Positions 8,227 to 18,156 of a DNA stretch of 64,000 nucleotides are shown piece by piece. This DNA comes from Lysinibacillus sp. B2A1. Lineage in GTDB: Bacteria; Bacillota; Bacilli; Bacillales_A; Planococcaceae. The DNA is taken from NCBI GenBank assembly GCA_002973635.1, contig CP027224.1, positions 3,792,501 through 3,856,500 on the forward strand. The letters are read 5' to 3'. A model generated the notes under the pieces. That model worked only from the letters and a program-made list of their open reading frames with translations, had not been told where the DNA came from and did not search any database. The translations under genes were made by a program, and so were the position numbers. Each line of letters opens with the position of its first letter. Position 1 is the first letter of the stretch.

Positions 8227-9909
8227 TTATAATTTAAATTTTTGAATGATTCTATTTAAATTTTCTGCCATCTCCGCTAAATTAGCTGAACTATTTTGAA
8301 TTTCATCCATGGAGCTAGCTGCCTGTTCGATTGTGGCAGATGTTTCTTGTATCCCTGCAGCAGATTGTTCCGATACAGCGGCAATTTCATCCACTGATTT
8401 ATGAATACTAGCTGTATTTTGAACTACCTCTTCTAGCTTCGTGGACATGCTGTCTATGTTGACAGACATTGAGGAAACTGCCTCATTAATTTGATTAAAT
8501 GTTTCATTCGTTGAAGCAATTTGTGTTGTTCCTTTTTCAACCTCGCTATAGCCATTCTCCAGTGAAGAAGTAACTGTTTTAGCGTCTAATTGAACCTTTT
8601 GCACAATTTCTGTAATATCGTCAACCGAAACGGCCACTTGTTCAGCAAGCTTACGTACCTCATCAGCAACGACCGCAAACCCTTTACCATGCTCACCTGC
8701 TCGTGCAGCTTCAATCGCTGCATTAAGCGCTAATAAGTTCGTCTGTGCAGCTATTTCCTGTATGACTGCAACGATTTTAGATATATTCTGTGTTTGTTTA
8801 CTTAAACCATCCACCTTTTGAACAGCATCTTTCACAATAAAATGGATAGTGGTCATCTGCTCCGTAGATGTGTTCATTAAGTTCTTGCCCTCTTTCGTTA
8901 ATGCCATGACATCCTGTGAATACTGATAAACAAACTTGCTGCTATTATTGACATCTGTCATCTTTGTATTAAATTCCATCATATTCGTGGCTACATCTGA
9001 TGCATTGCTTGCCTGCAATTCTGTACCGTTTGCAATTTCAGTGACTGTATCGACAATTTGTTCTGTACCTGTCTTGACCTCTGTTGCTGATTGCATAAGC
9101 TCCTCACTATGTGCAGCTACATCGTTCGATACTCGTTGAATATGTGCTAAAAAACGATTCAAAATATCAGACATTTTATTGGTCGCTTCTGTTAGTTGCC
9201 CTACTTCATCACTTGATTTCACCATCAATGCAGGCTCACTTAAATCGCCATCTGTAATACGTTGCATACGATTCGTCACTGTAATAATAGGTCTTGAAAT
9301 GACGCGAGCACTCATTAAGGCAATTCCAATTGACACAACAACAAGGATGATTCCAACGATAATACTGGTAATCTGCTTATTATCCCCTGCAGTAATAATG
9401 TCTGTACCTACAGTATTTATGGATTGCTTACGATTTTCTGCTAAGCCTTCATAGCCTTCTCTTATTTCAGTAGCCTTTGTGTCCATAGTGGCTAAATTTT
9501 TAGTCGCCTTTTCGATATTGCCCTGATCATAAACATCAAAGACATTTTTTTCAACATAGCTACTCCATTCCTTGGCCATCGTCGCAAATTTGTTAAATTC
9601 TGTTGATTCTGATAGTGCTAAACGAATTTTTTCATTTTTTAATGCACGCTTAACATTATCATTGAAAATATGCTTATATTTTTCATCACCCGAAAGCACA
9701 TAACCTCTCGCTGCCGCAATTCTTAGGCTAATCGTTGATGCGAGTTCATAGTCTGCAATTAAAAGGTGTAAGTCCTCTTCAATAATTTGCTCTGTTGCAC
9801 TATTGCTCTGATTAACCGAATAGAAATTGTATCCTATGTACAAAATCACAATTACTACTACAATACTAAAGGAAAAAACAATTCTTTTACTAATTGACTT
9901 AAATTTCAT
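8227..9909 (-). CDS. Methyl-accepting chemotaxis protein
   Basis: 560 residues; GGAG lies nine bases before the ATG. Architecture: membrane helix near residues 10-32, an external four-helix-bundle sensor of about 145 residues, a second membrane helix near 181-201, a HAMP domain, then the long coiled-coil signalling domain with the conserved hairpin tip ([21 protein letters not shown]). It relays an unknown signal to CheW/CheA. The ligand cannot be inferred from the sensor. No other chemotaxis gene is nearby, as is usual for single receptors. Confidence 0.92.
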   Translation of the reverse strand: MKFKSISKRIVFSFSIVVVIVILYIGYNFYSVNQSNSATEQIIEEDLHLLIADYELASTISLRIAAARGYVLSGDEKYKHIFNDNVKRALKNEKIRLALSESTEFNKFATMAKEWSSYVEKNVFDVYDQGNIEKATKNLATMDTKATEIREGYEGLAENRKQSINTVGTDIITAGDNKQITSIIVGIILVVVSIGIALMSARVISRPIITVTNRMQRITDGDLSEPALMVKSSDEVGQLTEATNKMSDILNRFLAHIQRVSNDVAAHSEELMQSATEVKTGTEQIVDTVTEIANGTELQASNASDVATNMMEFNTKMTDVNNSSKFVYQYSQDVMALTKEGKNLMNTSTEQMTTIHFIVKDAVQKVDGLSKQTQNISKIVAVIQEIAAQTNLLALNAAIEAARAGEHGKGFAVVADEVRKLAEQVAVSVDDITEIVQKVQLDAKTVTSSLENGYSEVEKGTTQIASTNETFNQINEAVSSMSVNIDSMSTKLEEVVQNTASIHKSVDEIAAVSEQSAAGIQETSATIEQAASSMDEIQNSSANLAEMAENLNRIIQKFKL

Positions 9910-10114
9910 GTTTAAATTCTCCTTTTTTTTGAATGAGGACCTTCGTTATTACTATTAGTAATCTATCATTATTAAAATAAACAAGGTTGATTTAATAATT
10001 TTTTCTATATTTAAAGAAATAACTAGGCAATTTTTAAGTAATTTTCAGCATATTTTGATTTCATTTTACAAACCCAAATGAACTATTGATTTTTTATAAC
10101 CGGTATTTTTGAAC

Positions 10115-10147
10115 TAAAAAGAACAGCCGTAAATATATTGGCTGCTC
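10115..10147 (-). terminator. Terminator of the yndGHJ-like operon
   Basis: On the minus strand GAGCAGCC (10147-10140) pairs with GGCTGTTC (10128-10121), followed by TTTTTAG. It ends the three-gene unit that starts at 13621. Confidence 0.75.
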
Positions 10148-10150
10148 CTG

Positions 10151-11701
10151 TTATTTTTTCTCGATTTGATAATCAATTTGTAAAAAAGGTAAGCCAAAAA
10201 TGCGCATTTTATGAACAGCTGTTAGTGTTTCATCTTTTTCAGTTATCATAAAATGTTCATGTAAAGGTAATTGAAATAAAAATTGATGGATGGCTAAATA
10301 AATGCCTGCATCCCCATTATGAGCACTAGTCAAGTGTAAACGTCCATTCTCCTCATATAAATACAATACCCCTATCATCGTTGAAAATGGTAATGGCAGT
10401 GCAATATTCATATAAGTTGTTTGGTTTGTAGTATGCTTTGAATAAATGGCTACAAAGATTGTTTGTTTGTCGATTGCTCGAATCCAGGCACGTGGGGCAG
10501 GACGTCCATCTTGCTGTTCGTCTACTTTTACAATCCTCCCTGTCATCTCTATTTGCTGACTAGATAAGGGTAAATTTAACTGTTGTATGTAACGACTAAA
10601 GCCTTGATAAATCAAAGCAAATGGTTTAAACCAGGCTCTCCATTTGACAGATGCCTTTAAACGATACTGTTCTGTTTGCTCATAAAAATGCGGGATTGCA
10701 GGAGGTAATGCTGTTGTATCAACAAAATCATGAAGTACATCCACTAATCCTGGATATGGAACATTTTGCTGACGGAGTTTCCCGCGAATTTGACTAACTG
10801 GAAATTGTACAGGTTGATGATTGGTTTTAGGAACAGCGATAGCCCACGATAATACACCTACCGCCCCAAAGAATACACCATTGATAACACCATGAAATTT
10901 TAGCATTTCTGGTATCCCAACAGAATAATGCCCAAGCAAATTACTTAATGCATACAAGATTGACCATAAAATTGTGATACATAAAGAACCATAGGATATA
11001 CGTAATAGTAAACCTTGAATTGCAGTAAGCTTAGTTTTTAGCACAAGTATAAATAAGCTGTAAATAGCTATGATGTATAATCCCACAGAAAAAACCTCTA
11101 GTATTTTAGAGAACGTAATGCCTAGAGCAACAAGAAACGGTCCACTCCATAAAACGACAAAAATCCAATTGAATAATCTGCTTTGATGAATACGTCCAAA
11201 AAGACCAATTGAAATGGCTAACAGGCAGGCAGAGTAATGAAAATGGATGGCTGTCAACCATGTAATTAATGGGGAGAAACCTGTATTGATTTTTGCTATA
11301 AAAGCAAAAAACCATAGTCCCCCAATAAATAAGTACATTAGTCCAATATCAATCGAAATTTCCGCTATATTTGTAAAGCCACGTTGTAAAAACCGCTTTA
11401 CCCCTTGGATTGCTATAAACACTGTATAGATAACATAGATAAGAGCTAGAACAATGGCCGTCCATCCTTCTGTCCACCAGTGAAGCATTGTAACTGCAAC
11501 CATCATTGCGGCAATGACTACATCGCCGCCTCTAGGAAGGTCCACCACCATTTTTATCATTGCAGGTATGAAAATTAGCTGGGCAATGGTAAGTAACAAC
11601 ATAAAGGTAGGCTGCTCGCTAAAGCCAAAACAAATAGCTGCCAGCATAAATCCGAATAATATAACAGGGTTACCTAGATTGTTGCGTAAATTCACCAGCA
11701 T
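10151..11701 (-). CDS. yndJ: YndJ-like multi-pass membrane protein
   Basis: 516 residues. About ten hydrophobic segments fill the first 290 residues; the C-terminal 220 residues are soluble, with a DUF4166-like flavour (FYEQTEQYRLKASVKWRAWFKPFALIYQG, in pieces). Length and order resemble YndJ of Bacillus subtilis. It overlaps the upstream DUF4166 gene by 32 bases. YndJ has no established function. The gene order matches yndG-yndH-yndJ. Confidence 0.75.
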   Translation of the reverse strand: MLVNLRNNLGNPVILFGFMLAAICFGFSEQPTFMLLLTIAQLIFIPAMIKMVVDLPRGGDVVIAAMMVAVTMLHWWTEGWTAIVLALIYVIYTVFIAIQGVKRFLQRGFTNIAEISIDIGLMYLFIGGLWFFAFIAKINTGFSPLITWLTAIHFHYSACLLAISIGLFGRIHQSRLFNWIFVVLWSGPFLVALGITFSKILEVFSVGLYIIAIYSLFILVLKTKLTAIQGLLLRISYGSLCITILWSILYALSNLLGHYSVGIPEMLKFHGVINGVFFGAVGVLSWAIAVPKTNHQPVQFPVSQIRGKLRQQNVPYPGLVDVLHDFVDTTALPPAIPHFYEQTEQYRLKASVKWRAWFKPFALIYQGFSRYIQQLNLPLSSQQIEMTGRIVKVDEQQDGRPAPRAWIRAIDKQTIFVAIYSKHTTNQTTYMNIALPLPFSTMIGVLYLYEENGRLHLTSAHNGDAGIYLAIHQFLFQLPLHEHFMITEKDETLTAVHKMRIFGLPFLQIDYQIEKK

Positions 11702-12281
11702 ACATCATCAGCCTCCCTATCAATGGATTATGGATGGACACATGAATCGTAAACACATTTCTTTTATCATCAAAACCTTCCTCCACCACAACATGACCCT
11801 CCAAAAATTTTGGAAGCGCACATTCTATTTTGGACAAAACCAGACGTTGAAGACCTGAACGGATGAGCAATCTCCCTTCCCGTGTCACAGCAAAGTGCAA
11901 ATCAGAATAAAAAAGAGCTGGTTCACCTAAATAATCCTTTACTATTTTATTAACTAAATCTACTGTCATTCTTGCATTAAAATATCTTGGTCTTTTTGGA
12001 AAGTGGAAGGCGCGTTCCCATATAACTTCAAGCTCACCACTTGGCAATGTTCGACAAGTATTACTAATCGAAAAAGGGATATTCTCACCTGACTCAGGGA
12101 ACAGAAATTTTGTTTTAATCGCCAAGGAATAAAAGGGACGCAGCCACTTTGCTCCCGATTCAATTTTATGCATAACTCCTGTCGCATAAAATGGTTGATC
12201 TACTGGCAATGTATAGCGCTCTTGAAGTTTTGGATGCAATTTTGTAAAATCCTCACCTAAAATGGTTTGATAAATGGTCAT
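11670..12281 (-). CDS. yndH: DUF4166 domain protein (YndH-like)
   Basis: 203 residues filling a single DUF4166 domain: YQTILGEDFTKLHPKLQERY at the N terminus, FYATGVMHKI, and a conserved central WERAFHFPKRPRYFNA. It is the middle gene of the operon; its ATG overlaps the stop of the first gene by four bases. No membrane segment or signal peptide is seen. Function unknown; the C-terminal part of YndJ looks distantly similar. Confidence 0.75.
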   Translation of the reverse strand: MTIYQTILGEDFTKLHPKLQERYTLPVDQPFYATGVMHKIESGAKWLRPFYSLAIKTKFLFPESGENIPFSISNTCRTLPSGELEVIWERAFHFPKRPRYFNARMTVDLVNKIVKDYLGEPALFYSDLHFAVTREGRLLIRSGLQRLVLSKIECALPKFLEGHVVVEEGFDDKRNVFTIHVSIHNPLIGRLMMYAGEFTQQSR

Positions 12282-13621
12282 GTTGTCTCCTCTCGCTTCC
12301 GTATGCAGCTTGTGGCACTTGGCATATCTTTACTAATTATAAATCCTACTATGGACAATACCCATAACGCTAGATTAAAAGTCACTGGATTAAAGGGAGC
12401 AGCGGCTAGCGTTATTTCCGCAAGCAAGGCCCCTAATGTTAAAAGTGGAAAGAGGATAATTTGCGCCCCAAACAATATGCGCTTTCTTCGTGACAACAGC
12501 CAACAAAGTGCGAACAAAACCTCTGCTATGCCAATCCCGATGACGATTTTGTTAGCATTACCAGAAGAAACTAGTTCTATGGATGGCTTTGCCGTTGTTT
12601 TACTCAAATTCATCCCAATCTTGCTTGATTCCTCATTTGGTTCGCTCAGCTTGTTCCCGGATTTGCTCGGCTCTACCTCTGTTCTGCTCAGCTTCACACC
12701 AGATTGGCTCGGCTCCAACTCAGTTTCGCTCAGCCCCAACTTAGATTTGCTCGGCTTCACCACAGTTTCGCTCGGCCCCATCTCAGTTTCGCTCGGCCCC
12801 AACTCAGTTTCGCTCGGCTCCAACTTAGATTCGCTCGGCCCCATCTCAGTTTCGCTCAGCCCCAACTTAGATTCGCTCGGCTTCACCACAGTTTCGCTCG
12901 GCCCCATCTCAGTTTCGCTCGGCCCCAACTCCGTTTCACTCAGCTCTACCCCAATTTTGCTCAGCCCCATCTCAGACTCACTCAGTTGATGTAAATCTCT
13001 TTCTAGTATTTTCTCCACCAGCATGACCTCTGTCGGATGCTGCACAATGATTTTGGGAACAAACCCGTGATATAACCATACAAAGCAAAAGAGGATGCTT
13101 ATTAAGGTCGTTAAAAAGAAACGTCGATACTGGGAAGCAGGATTTTCTCCCTTTTCAAGCCATCTCTTTAAAACATCAAAGCTTAGTGCTGTTGCCCAGC
13201 CCATCATCGGACGAAACATAGCGTCCAATAACTTCCCTAATTTTCCATAGCGAACATCATAATCATACTGTGTTAAAAATGTCAGCCCTTTTTCATGAGG
13301 GATATACTGCCAATAGCCCTTTCCCTCTGCAATAGGAGATATTTTTTGTGGTGTCCCAAAATGCAATGAGGATGTTTTAGTACCATCTTTTTTCTGGTGC
13401 TCTCCCTTACTTTCACCCCAGCCACGCACCACCACACCTGGCATTACCTTTGTTTCATAGGTAAATTGCTGGGGCTCTTCAGCAGATTTTTTCTCAATGT
13501 ATGTAATGGAGGTAAAACGTAGATCCCACTGCTCATGAAGCTTCGGATTTTGTGTGTAGGTCCATGCCTCCTCAATAGGTGCAAGTATATCCACCTCTAC
13601 ATAAATAGGCTTTTTCTTCAT
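12278..13621 (-). CDS. yndG: SRPBCC-DoxX-like membrane protein with a 19-heptad insertion (YndG-like)
   Basis: 447 residues. Residues 1-150 form a START/SRPBCC-like lipid-binding fold (VEVDILAPIEEAWTYTQNP). A membrane helix follows near 168-185 (FFLTTLISILFCFVWLYHGFVPK), and three or four more lie after residue 350, as in the DoxX-like family. Between them residues 213-345 are 19 tandem heptads of the form PSETEMG or LSESKLG, with no counterpart in ordinary family members. The heptads are 21-bp DNA repeats in frame. The inserted loop is hydrophilic and acidic. It is the first gene of the operon. Confidence 0.7.
   Translation of the reverse strand: MKKKPIYVEVDILAPIEEAWTYTQNPKLHEQWDLRFTSITYIEKKSAEEPQQFTYETKVMPGVVVRGWGESKGEHQKKDGTKTSSLHFGTPQKISPIAEGKGYWQYIPHEKGLTFLTQYDYDVRYGKLGKLLDAMFRPMMGWATALSFDVLKRWLEKGENPASQYRRFFLTTLISILFCFVWLYHGFVPKIIVQHPTEVMLVEKILERDLHQLSESEMGLSKIGVELSETELGPSETEMGPSETVVKPSESKLGLSETEMGPSESKLEPSETELGPSETEMGPSETVVKPSKSKLGLSETELEPSQSGVKLSRTEVEPSKSGNKLSEPNEESSKIGMNLSKTTAKPSIELVSSGNANKIVIGIGIAEVLFALCWLLSRRKRILFGAQIILFPLLTLGALLAEITLAAAPFNPVTFNLALWVLSIVGFIISKDMPSATSCIRKREETT
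12587..12985 (-). repeat. Tandem 21-bp repeat inside the yndG-like gene
   Basis: About 19 units of 21 bp, read on the minus strand as CYGAGCGAAACTGAGATGG-like units. Each unit codes for seven residues. Units in the centre are nearly identical; those at both ends have drifted. The repeat has no stop in several frames, which explains long spurious plus-strand reading frames here. Confidence 0.9.
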
Positions 13622-14067
13622 GACTTACTCCTCCTTAATTATCAGACCTATTTAGATATATTGTCCTTTTCAAGTTTAGTCGTTGCTTGAAAAAGTTAAG
13701 TATCTATTACACGATAATTTCCTCTTTTTTCTTTGGGGCTCTATCGTTAAATGATAGGCTGTTCCTCTTTCGAAAAAATCAATCTGCTATCCTTGTATTC
13801 TATATCTTCTTTTGTAAATCTATATTTGACACAGATAGTAATTATTCTCGTCTTCTTCAAGACTAACAACCTACAATCGCCCTTTATTTTGTTCATTCAC
13901 TTTTTATGGATCATTCTTTAAATAGCTGTTAATAATAATTTTTCATCATCGTCAAGACTATCCTCCATTTTCAAATCGATTTATACTACTAATAACATTA
14001 TAGCAGTAAATTGATTTATCACCATAAATTGGACAGTATTATCAAATTTACTATTTTTCAAAAAAAT
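13622..14067. other. Divergent intergenic region
   Basis: About 450 AT-rich bases between two divergent operons. It must hold the promoter of the yndG-like operon. I see no gene, RNA or repeat in it. Confidence 0.5.
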
Positions 14068-14097
14068 TGAATCGAATTGGGCGTTCGCGAAGTCTAA
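14068..14097 (+). promoter_or_regulatory. Probable autoregulated ECF-type promoter
   Basis: TGAATC (14068-14073) and GTCTAA (14092-14097) resemble the TGAAAC and CGTCTAA boxes of Bacillus ECF sigma promoters, 18 bases apart. It lies just upstream of the sigma gene at 14120, as expected for autoregulation. Confidence 0.45.
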
Positions 14098-14119
14098 TGG
14101 GTAGAAGGAGGCGATTTTC

Positions 14120-14680
14120 ATTACTACACAGCAAGTTTCACTAGTAGAGTTAGCTCAAAACGGAGATGAGCAGGCATTTTATCAGCTGATTGAACAGGAG
14201 CAGCATAAACTTTATCGCATGGCTTATGTCTATGTACAAAATGAAAATGACGCCGTAGAGGTTTTCCAGCAAACAATCATTCGTGCCTATGAGGGACTAC
14301 CTCAGTTAAAGGAGCCACACTATTTTTCAACCTGGCTAACGCGCATTATTATTAATGTTTGTAAAACCTATATAGCAAAGAAAAATACGGTACAGCTTGT
14401 CGAACCACATACTTTAGAGGATTTTACTAGTACAACACATACATATATCGAAGAGGAGCTAGATCTTTGGCATTCTCTCTGTAAGCTTGAGGAAAAATAT
14501 AAAACCGTTCTGCTACTCCGTTTTTATCAGGACTACTCAGTAAAGGATATTTCTACAATTTTACAATATCCTGAAGGCACTGTGAAAACAAATATACGAC
14601 GTGGCTTACAGGCTTTACGACAACAATTAAAGGGGGCATATATAGATGAATGGGTTCAATCCGTTGAAAGAGGTCATTAA
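14120..14680 (+). CDS. ECF sigma factor with an apparent ATT start codon
   Basis: 186 residues if read from ATT at 14120. Region 2 begins VELAQNGDEQAFYQLIEQEQHKLYRM, continues with AVEVFQQTIIRAYEGLPQ and FSTWLTRIIINVC; region 4 ends YSVKDISTILQYPEGTVKTNIRRGL. The first in-frame ATG (14219) would delete most of helix 1 of region 2 and has no ribosome site. AGAAGGAGG lies eight bases before ATT, and no ATG, GTG, TTG or CTG exists between the upstream in-frame stop and 14219. The stop overlaps the start of the ABC ATPase gene, so sigma factor and transporter form one operon. Confidence 0.8.
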   Translation: MTTQQVSLVELAQNGDEQAFYQLIEQEQHKLYRMAYVYVQNENDAVEVFQQTIIRAYEGLPQLKEPHYFSTWLTRIIINVCKTYIAKKNTVQLVEPHTLEDFTSTTHTYIEEELDLWHSLCKLEEKYKTVLLLRFYQDYSVKDISTILQYPEGTVKTNIRRGLQALRQQLKGAYIDEWVQSVERGH

Positions 14681-15461
14681 TACGATTCCAATACCTAATG
14701 GACGATTAACAGAGGTGCTACGTCTTGAAGGTATGTCCAAAGTCTTTCGACAAAAGCATCATACAGTACAAGCATTGAAAAATATTCATTGTACCATTTA
14801 CCAAGGCGAAATGGTGGCTATTATGGGGACAAGTGGTTCTGGTAAAAGTACATTACTAAACATGATTAGCGCCATTGACGAACCAACTGAAGGTGCACTA
14901 TTTTTATTTGGCGAAGAAGCACATGATATTTATCAGGAGCCAAATGCATCAAAATTCCGTAAAGAAAATATCGGCTTTATTTTTCAATCCTTTCATCTAT
15001 TAAAAGATTTATCTGTGGAAGATAATATAGCGCTTCCCCTTATCCTCAATGATGTACCGAGTAAAGACATAAAAGTGCGCGTACAGCACATGATGGAAAA
15101 GCTTAATATTGCCGCGTGGGCAAAGCATCGACCAAGTGAGCTGTCAGGTGGGCAAAAGCAACGAGTCGCTATAGCCCGCGCCGTTATTGCAAATCCTCCT
15201 ATCCTGTTGGCAGATGAACCGACTGGTGCGCTAGATGTGAATACGACGGATGAAATTTTAGAGCTTTTAGTGAATTTACAAAAAAATATGAATCAAACAA
15301 TTTTACTCGTCACACATGATCCTTATGTTGCAACCTATGCGAATCGTGTATTATTCTTCCATGATGGGGCTATTGTGGATTCCTATCAGAATCAGCAAAC
15401 GGCAGAGGATTTGGATTGTATTTTAGCGAAGTTCAAGCTAATTACTAGGGGTGATCTTTAA
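14646..15461 (+). CDS. ABC transporter ATPase (LolD/MacB/BceA type) with an anti-sigma-like N terminus
   Basis: 271 residues, GGGGG eight bases upstream of ATG. Walker A GTSGSGKST, signature [14 protein letters not shown], Walker B ILLADEPTGALD and the H-loop LVTHD are all intact. The first 25 residues (FNPLKEVINTIPIPNGRLTEVL) precede the usual start of this ATPase class and look like the N-terminal sigma-binding stretch of ECF anti-sigma proteins. It partners the next gene, a FtsX-like permease; such pairs export or sense antimicrobial peptides or lipids, but the substrate here is unknown. Confidence 0.88.
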   Translation: MNGFNPLKEVINTIPIPNGRLTEVLRLEGMSKVFRQKHHTVQALKNIHCTIYQGEMVAIMGTSGSGKSTLLNMISAIDEPTEGALFLFGEEAHDIYQEPNASKFRKENIGFIFQSFHLLKDLSVEDNIALPLILNDVPSKDIKVRVQHMMEKLNIAAWAKHRPSELSGGQKQRVAIARAVIANPPILLADEPTGALDVNTTDEILELLVNLQKNMNQTILLVTHDPYVATYANRVLFFHDGAIVDSYQNQQTAEDLDCILAKFKLITRGDL

Positions 15462-17983
15462 TGTTTACGATGAGTAGCATTGCCGTGAAGCTATTTCGTG
15501 CAGCTTGGTCAAATGTATTAACAAGTATTAGTATTATCACGATTTCTATTTGTCTTGTGATGACAATGAGTGTTTATATATGGAATGCCAATAGTCAAAT
15601 GAAAGAAAATATACAAGCACTATTTGGCGAAATGGATATAATGGTCGGTTATAATTCTGATCAAAATATGCTGCTAACTTCACAGCAAATCGAAAATTTC
15701 GAGGCAATACCTGGTGTTACAAATGTTTCTAGTGTGTCATTAGCTCAAACAAATGTTGAAAATGAAAAAAACACATCATTTTATACAGTTGGTGTTGAAA
15801 ATGATGACTTAGTGAAAAGCCGCTACCATTTTAATGTCAATCTTGGCCCGAATGATGTTGTGATTACTGAAAATTTGGCACGCATCTTCCAAAAAAAGGT
15901 TGGCGATACGCTAAACATCACTTTCAGTAAAACAGTTGGAGATTCTATTGAAATAGATACAAGCAACTTTACAATACAAGAAATCCTTCCACCACTAAAA
16001 GGCACAGATAGTCCTAATTTTATCCTTATACAAAATAATGTGTTGAAAACATGGTTAGAATTTAGTGATAATCAAACTGCCGGAATGTTTGCCCTCCTTA
16101 AAACGGAAGATAATTTGGCAACCTCCGTTGGTATAAACTTAAAACAGCTTGATGAAACATTACGTGTCGATATCGTGAGTGACATTGATGAAATTAAGAA
16201 AAATTTACAAGCATTAATGATTTTTATGATTGTGTTGTCATTCTTTATCTTACTTATTTCAAGTGTCTTACTACTATCAACATTCCAGCTATTATTCTAC
16301 AAAATTAAAGAACAGCTAATAGTATTACGTGCACTTGGTGCCTCCACAAAGCAAGTAGGACGCATTGTACAATTGCAATTATCGATCATCATTAGCTTCG
16401 GTGTTTTGCTGGGGACAGTGGTCAGTTTATTGGTGATAAAGAGTTGGCTACCACAACTCGTTAGCTTAATGAAATTACCAGAAGCAAAAACTGATTTTCC
16501 TATTATTTTTGTTGTTGTGATTGCTATTGCAAGTTTTTTATTACTACAACTAATCACACAGTGGCGAGTTCATAAAAGCTCTAGTCTATTACCTTTACAA
16601 ATTGCAACAGAGAATGAAAATTTAAGTTTACGTTGGGCAAGGTGGAAAACAATTGTTGTAATTGTTGTTGCAATCGCAGTCTTGTACTTATTTTCGAATG
16701 CCCATCTAGTTGGAAAGAGTACTGGAGAAGGTGCTCTTAAGATAATAATTGGCACATTACTTGTTAGTGGAGTTTTACTCTACATGATGCCATATCTCTT
16801 TACTGCACTATTTAAAATTTCATTGAAGCCCATTCGTACTATTTTTGGCAAAGAGGCATACTTAGCGTGTCAGCAGCTTATGCCACAGGTACGAAAAAAT
16901 ATGCCAATTGTACTTAGTATTATCGGGTTAATGGTTATTTTAACATTCGGTAGTTCATTATTTAAAACGATTCAGCAAAGCTCATATGGAAATATAAACT
17001 TTCAATATGAAACATCAATTAAAATTGAAAATGAATTAAATGACCCTACCATTACACAAGCATTAATAGAAGAAATCGAAGCATTGCCGAGCGTGTCTTA
17101 TGCCTATGCACAAAGTAATTATGCTACTATCGACTTATATATTGATGATTTCTTTGAATCCTCTGATATTATTGCGATAGATGTTCAAAAATATGTTCAA
17201 AAAAATAAGCTAAATGCTATTGAAGCTGATTTAGAAGATGGACTTATTATTACAAAAAGTTATGCACAAAAATATAAATTAGCAGTTGGGGATCATTTAA
17301 AAACAAGTGCTTATGATCTTGCATTACAGAAAAATGTCTCTATAGGCGAATTAAAAATCATTGAAATTGTAGATGCTCCAAATAATACTTCCGATTTAAT
17401 GGTTGATTGGTCATCTTTCCTTTCAAATATTAATACGACCAGCATTGGTAAAACATATATTAAAGACATTATGGTGGAAACGGATGATACAGAACAGGCA
17501 TTAGCTGAGCTTTCATTCTTACAAGAGCGTTGGCCAGCTTTAAAAATTACTGATAAAGAGACAATTATCAAGCAAAACGATGAAATGTTCTTCCAGCGTT
17601 GGAGCCTTTTTGTTGGAGTCTTTGTTATTTTAATTGTCGCTACTTGTCTCGGGGTTTTGCAAACACTACTTCACTCCATTTACTCAAAACGAGGCGATTT
17701 TGCAATCCAACGGCTTATTGGTCTTTCACCAGGTGGGGTAATCAAGCTCATTTTAACGCAAGTGTTGTCCTTTGTATTGTATGGACTGGCTGTTGGCACA
17801 TTTCTTGGACTCTTAGTAACGAAATTGATTAATACAATTGATGACAAGTCGCCTAAGTATTATGACTTCTTTACATTAGGATTGACGAGTATCGTCTTTT
17901 TAGGCACGACACTCATTGTTTTTACATTGCAAGGTTACTGGATTAGTCGTAAGAAACTAACGAATGAGATGATGGATATTTAA
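15461..17983 (+). CDS. FtsX/MacB-type ABC transporter permease
   Basis: 840 residues; the ATG overlaps the TAA of the ATPase by one base. One membrane helix at residues 20-40, an extracellular domain to about 250, three helices near 255-370, two more around 395-450, a second external domain from about 510 to 710, and three final helices with the FtsX signature near the C terminus (SKRGDFAIQRLIGLSPGG). Two FtsX domains in one chain is typical for this class. It has no partner histidine kinase here; the upstream ECF sigma factor may take the sensing role. Confidence 0.85.
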   Translation: MFTMSSIAVKLFRAAWSNVLTSISIITISICLVMTMSVYIWNANSQMKENIQALFGEMDIMVGYNSDQNMLLTSQQIENFEAIPGVTNVSSVSLAQTNVENEKNTSFYTVGVENDDLVKSRYHFNVNLGPNDVVITENLARIFQKKVGDTLNITFSKTVGDSIEIDTSNFTIQEILPPLKGTDSPNFILIQNNVLKTWLEFSDNQTAGMFALLKTEDNLATSVGINLKQLDETLRVDIVSDIDEIKKNLQALMIFMIVLSFFILLISSVLLLSTFQLLFYKIKEQLIVLRALGASTKQVGRIVQLQLSIIISFGVLLGTVVSLLVIKSWLPQLVSLMKLPEAKTDFPIIFVVVIAIASFLLLQLITQWRVHKSSSLLPLQIATENENLSLRWARWKTIVVIVVAIAVLYLFSNAHLVGKSTGEGALKIIIGTLLVSGVLLYMMPYLFTALFKISLKPIRTIFGKEAYLACQQLMPQVRKNMPIVLSIIGLMVILTFGSSLFKTIQQSSYGNINFQYETSIKIENELNDPTITQALIEEIEALPSVSYAYAQSNYATIDLYIDDFFESSDIIAIDVQKYVQKNKLNAIEADLEDGLIITKSYAQKYKLAVGDHLKTSAYDLALQKNVSIGELKIIEIVDAPNNTSDLMVDWSSFLSNINTTSIGKTYIKDIMVETDDTEQALAELSFLQERWPALKITDKETIIKQNDEMFFQRWSLFVGVFVILIVATCLGVLQTLLHSIYSKRGDFAIQRLIGLSPGGVIKLILTQVLSFVLYGLAVGTFLGLLVTKLINTIDDKSPKYYDFFTLGLTSIVFLGTTLIVFTLQGYWISRKKLTNEMMDI

Positions 17984-18084
17984 TTGAAAACAGTCCCTAA
18001 AGGCACAACCGCCATTAAAAGATAAATTGGAGCAGCTATTGACGCTTCAAATCGAAATGACTTGAGAACCCACTCGTTGTTTAT

Positions 18085-18120
18085 AAAGAGCATGTTTAGA
18101 ATGATTAAAACATGCTCTTT
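18085..18120 (+). terminator. Terminator of the sigma-ABC operon
   Basis: AAAGAGCATGTTT (18085-18097) pairs with AAACATGCTCTTT (18108-18120), followed by AAATTTGTTTT. Confidence 0.75.
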
Positions 18121-18156
18121 AAATTTGTTTTATATCACAAAGCTTTATCGTTTCAG

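Noticed and set aside
12267..12994. Long plus-strand frames opposite the yndG-like gene
   Set aside because: They exist only because the 21-bp repeat lacks stops; the minus-strand gene has clear domains and operon context.
14219..14680. ATG at 14219 as the start of the sigma factor
   Set aside because: It would cut off the beginning of region 2 and has no ribosome site; ATT at 14120 fits better.
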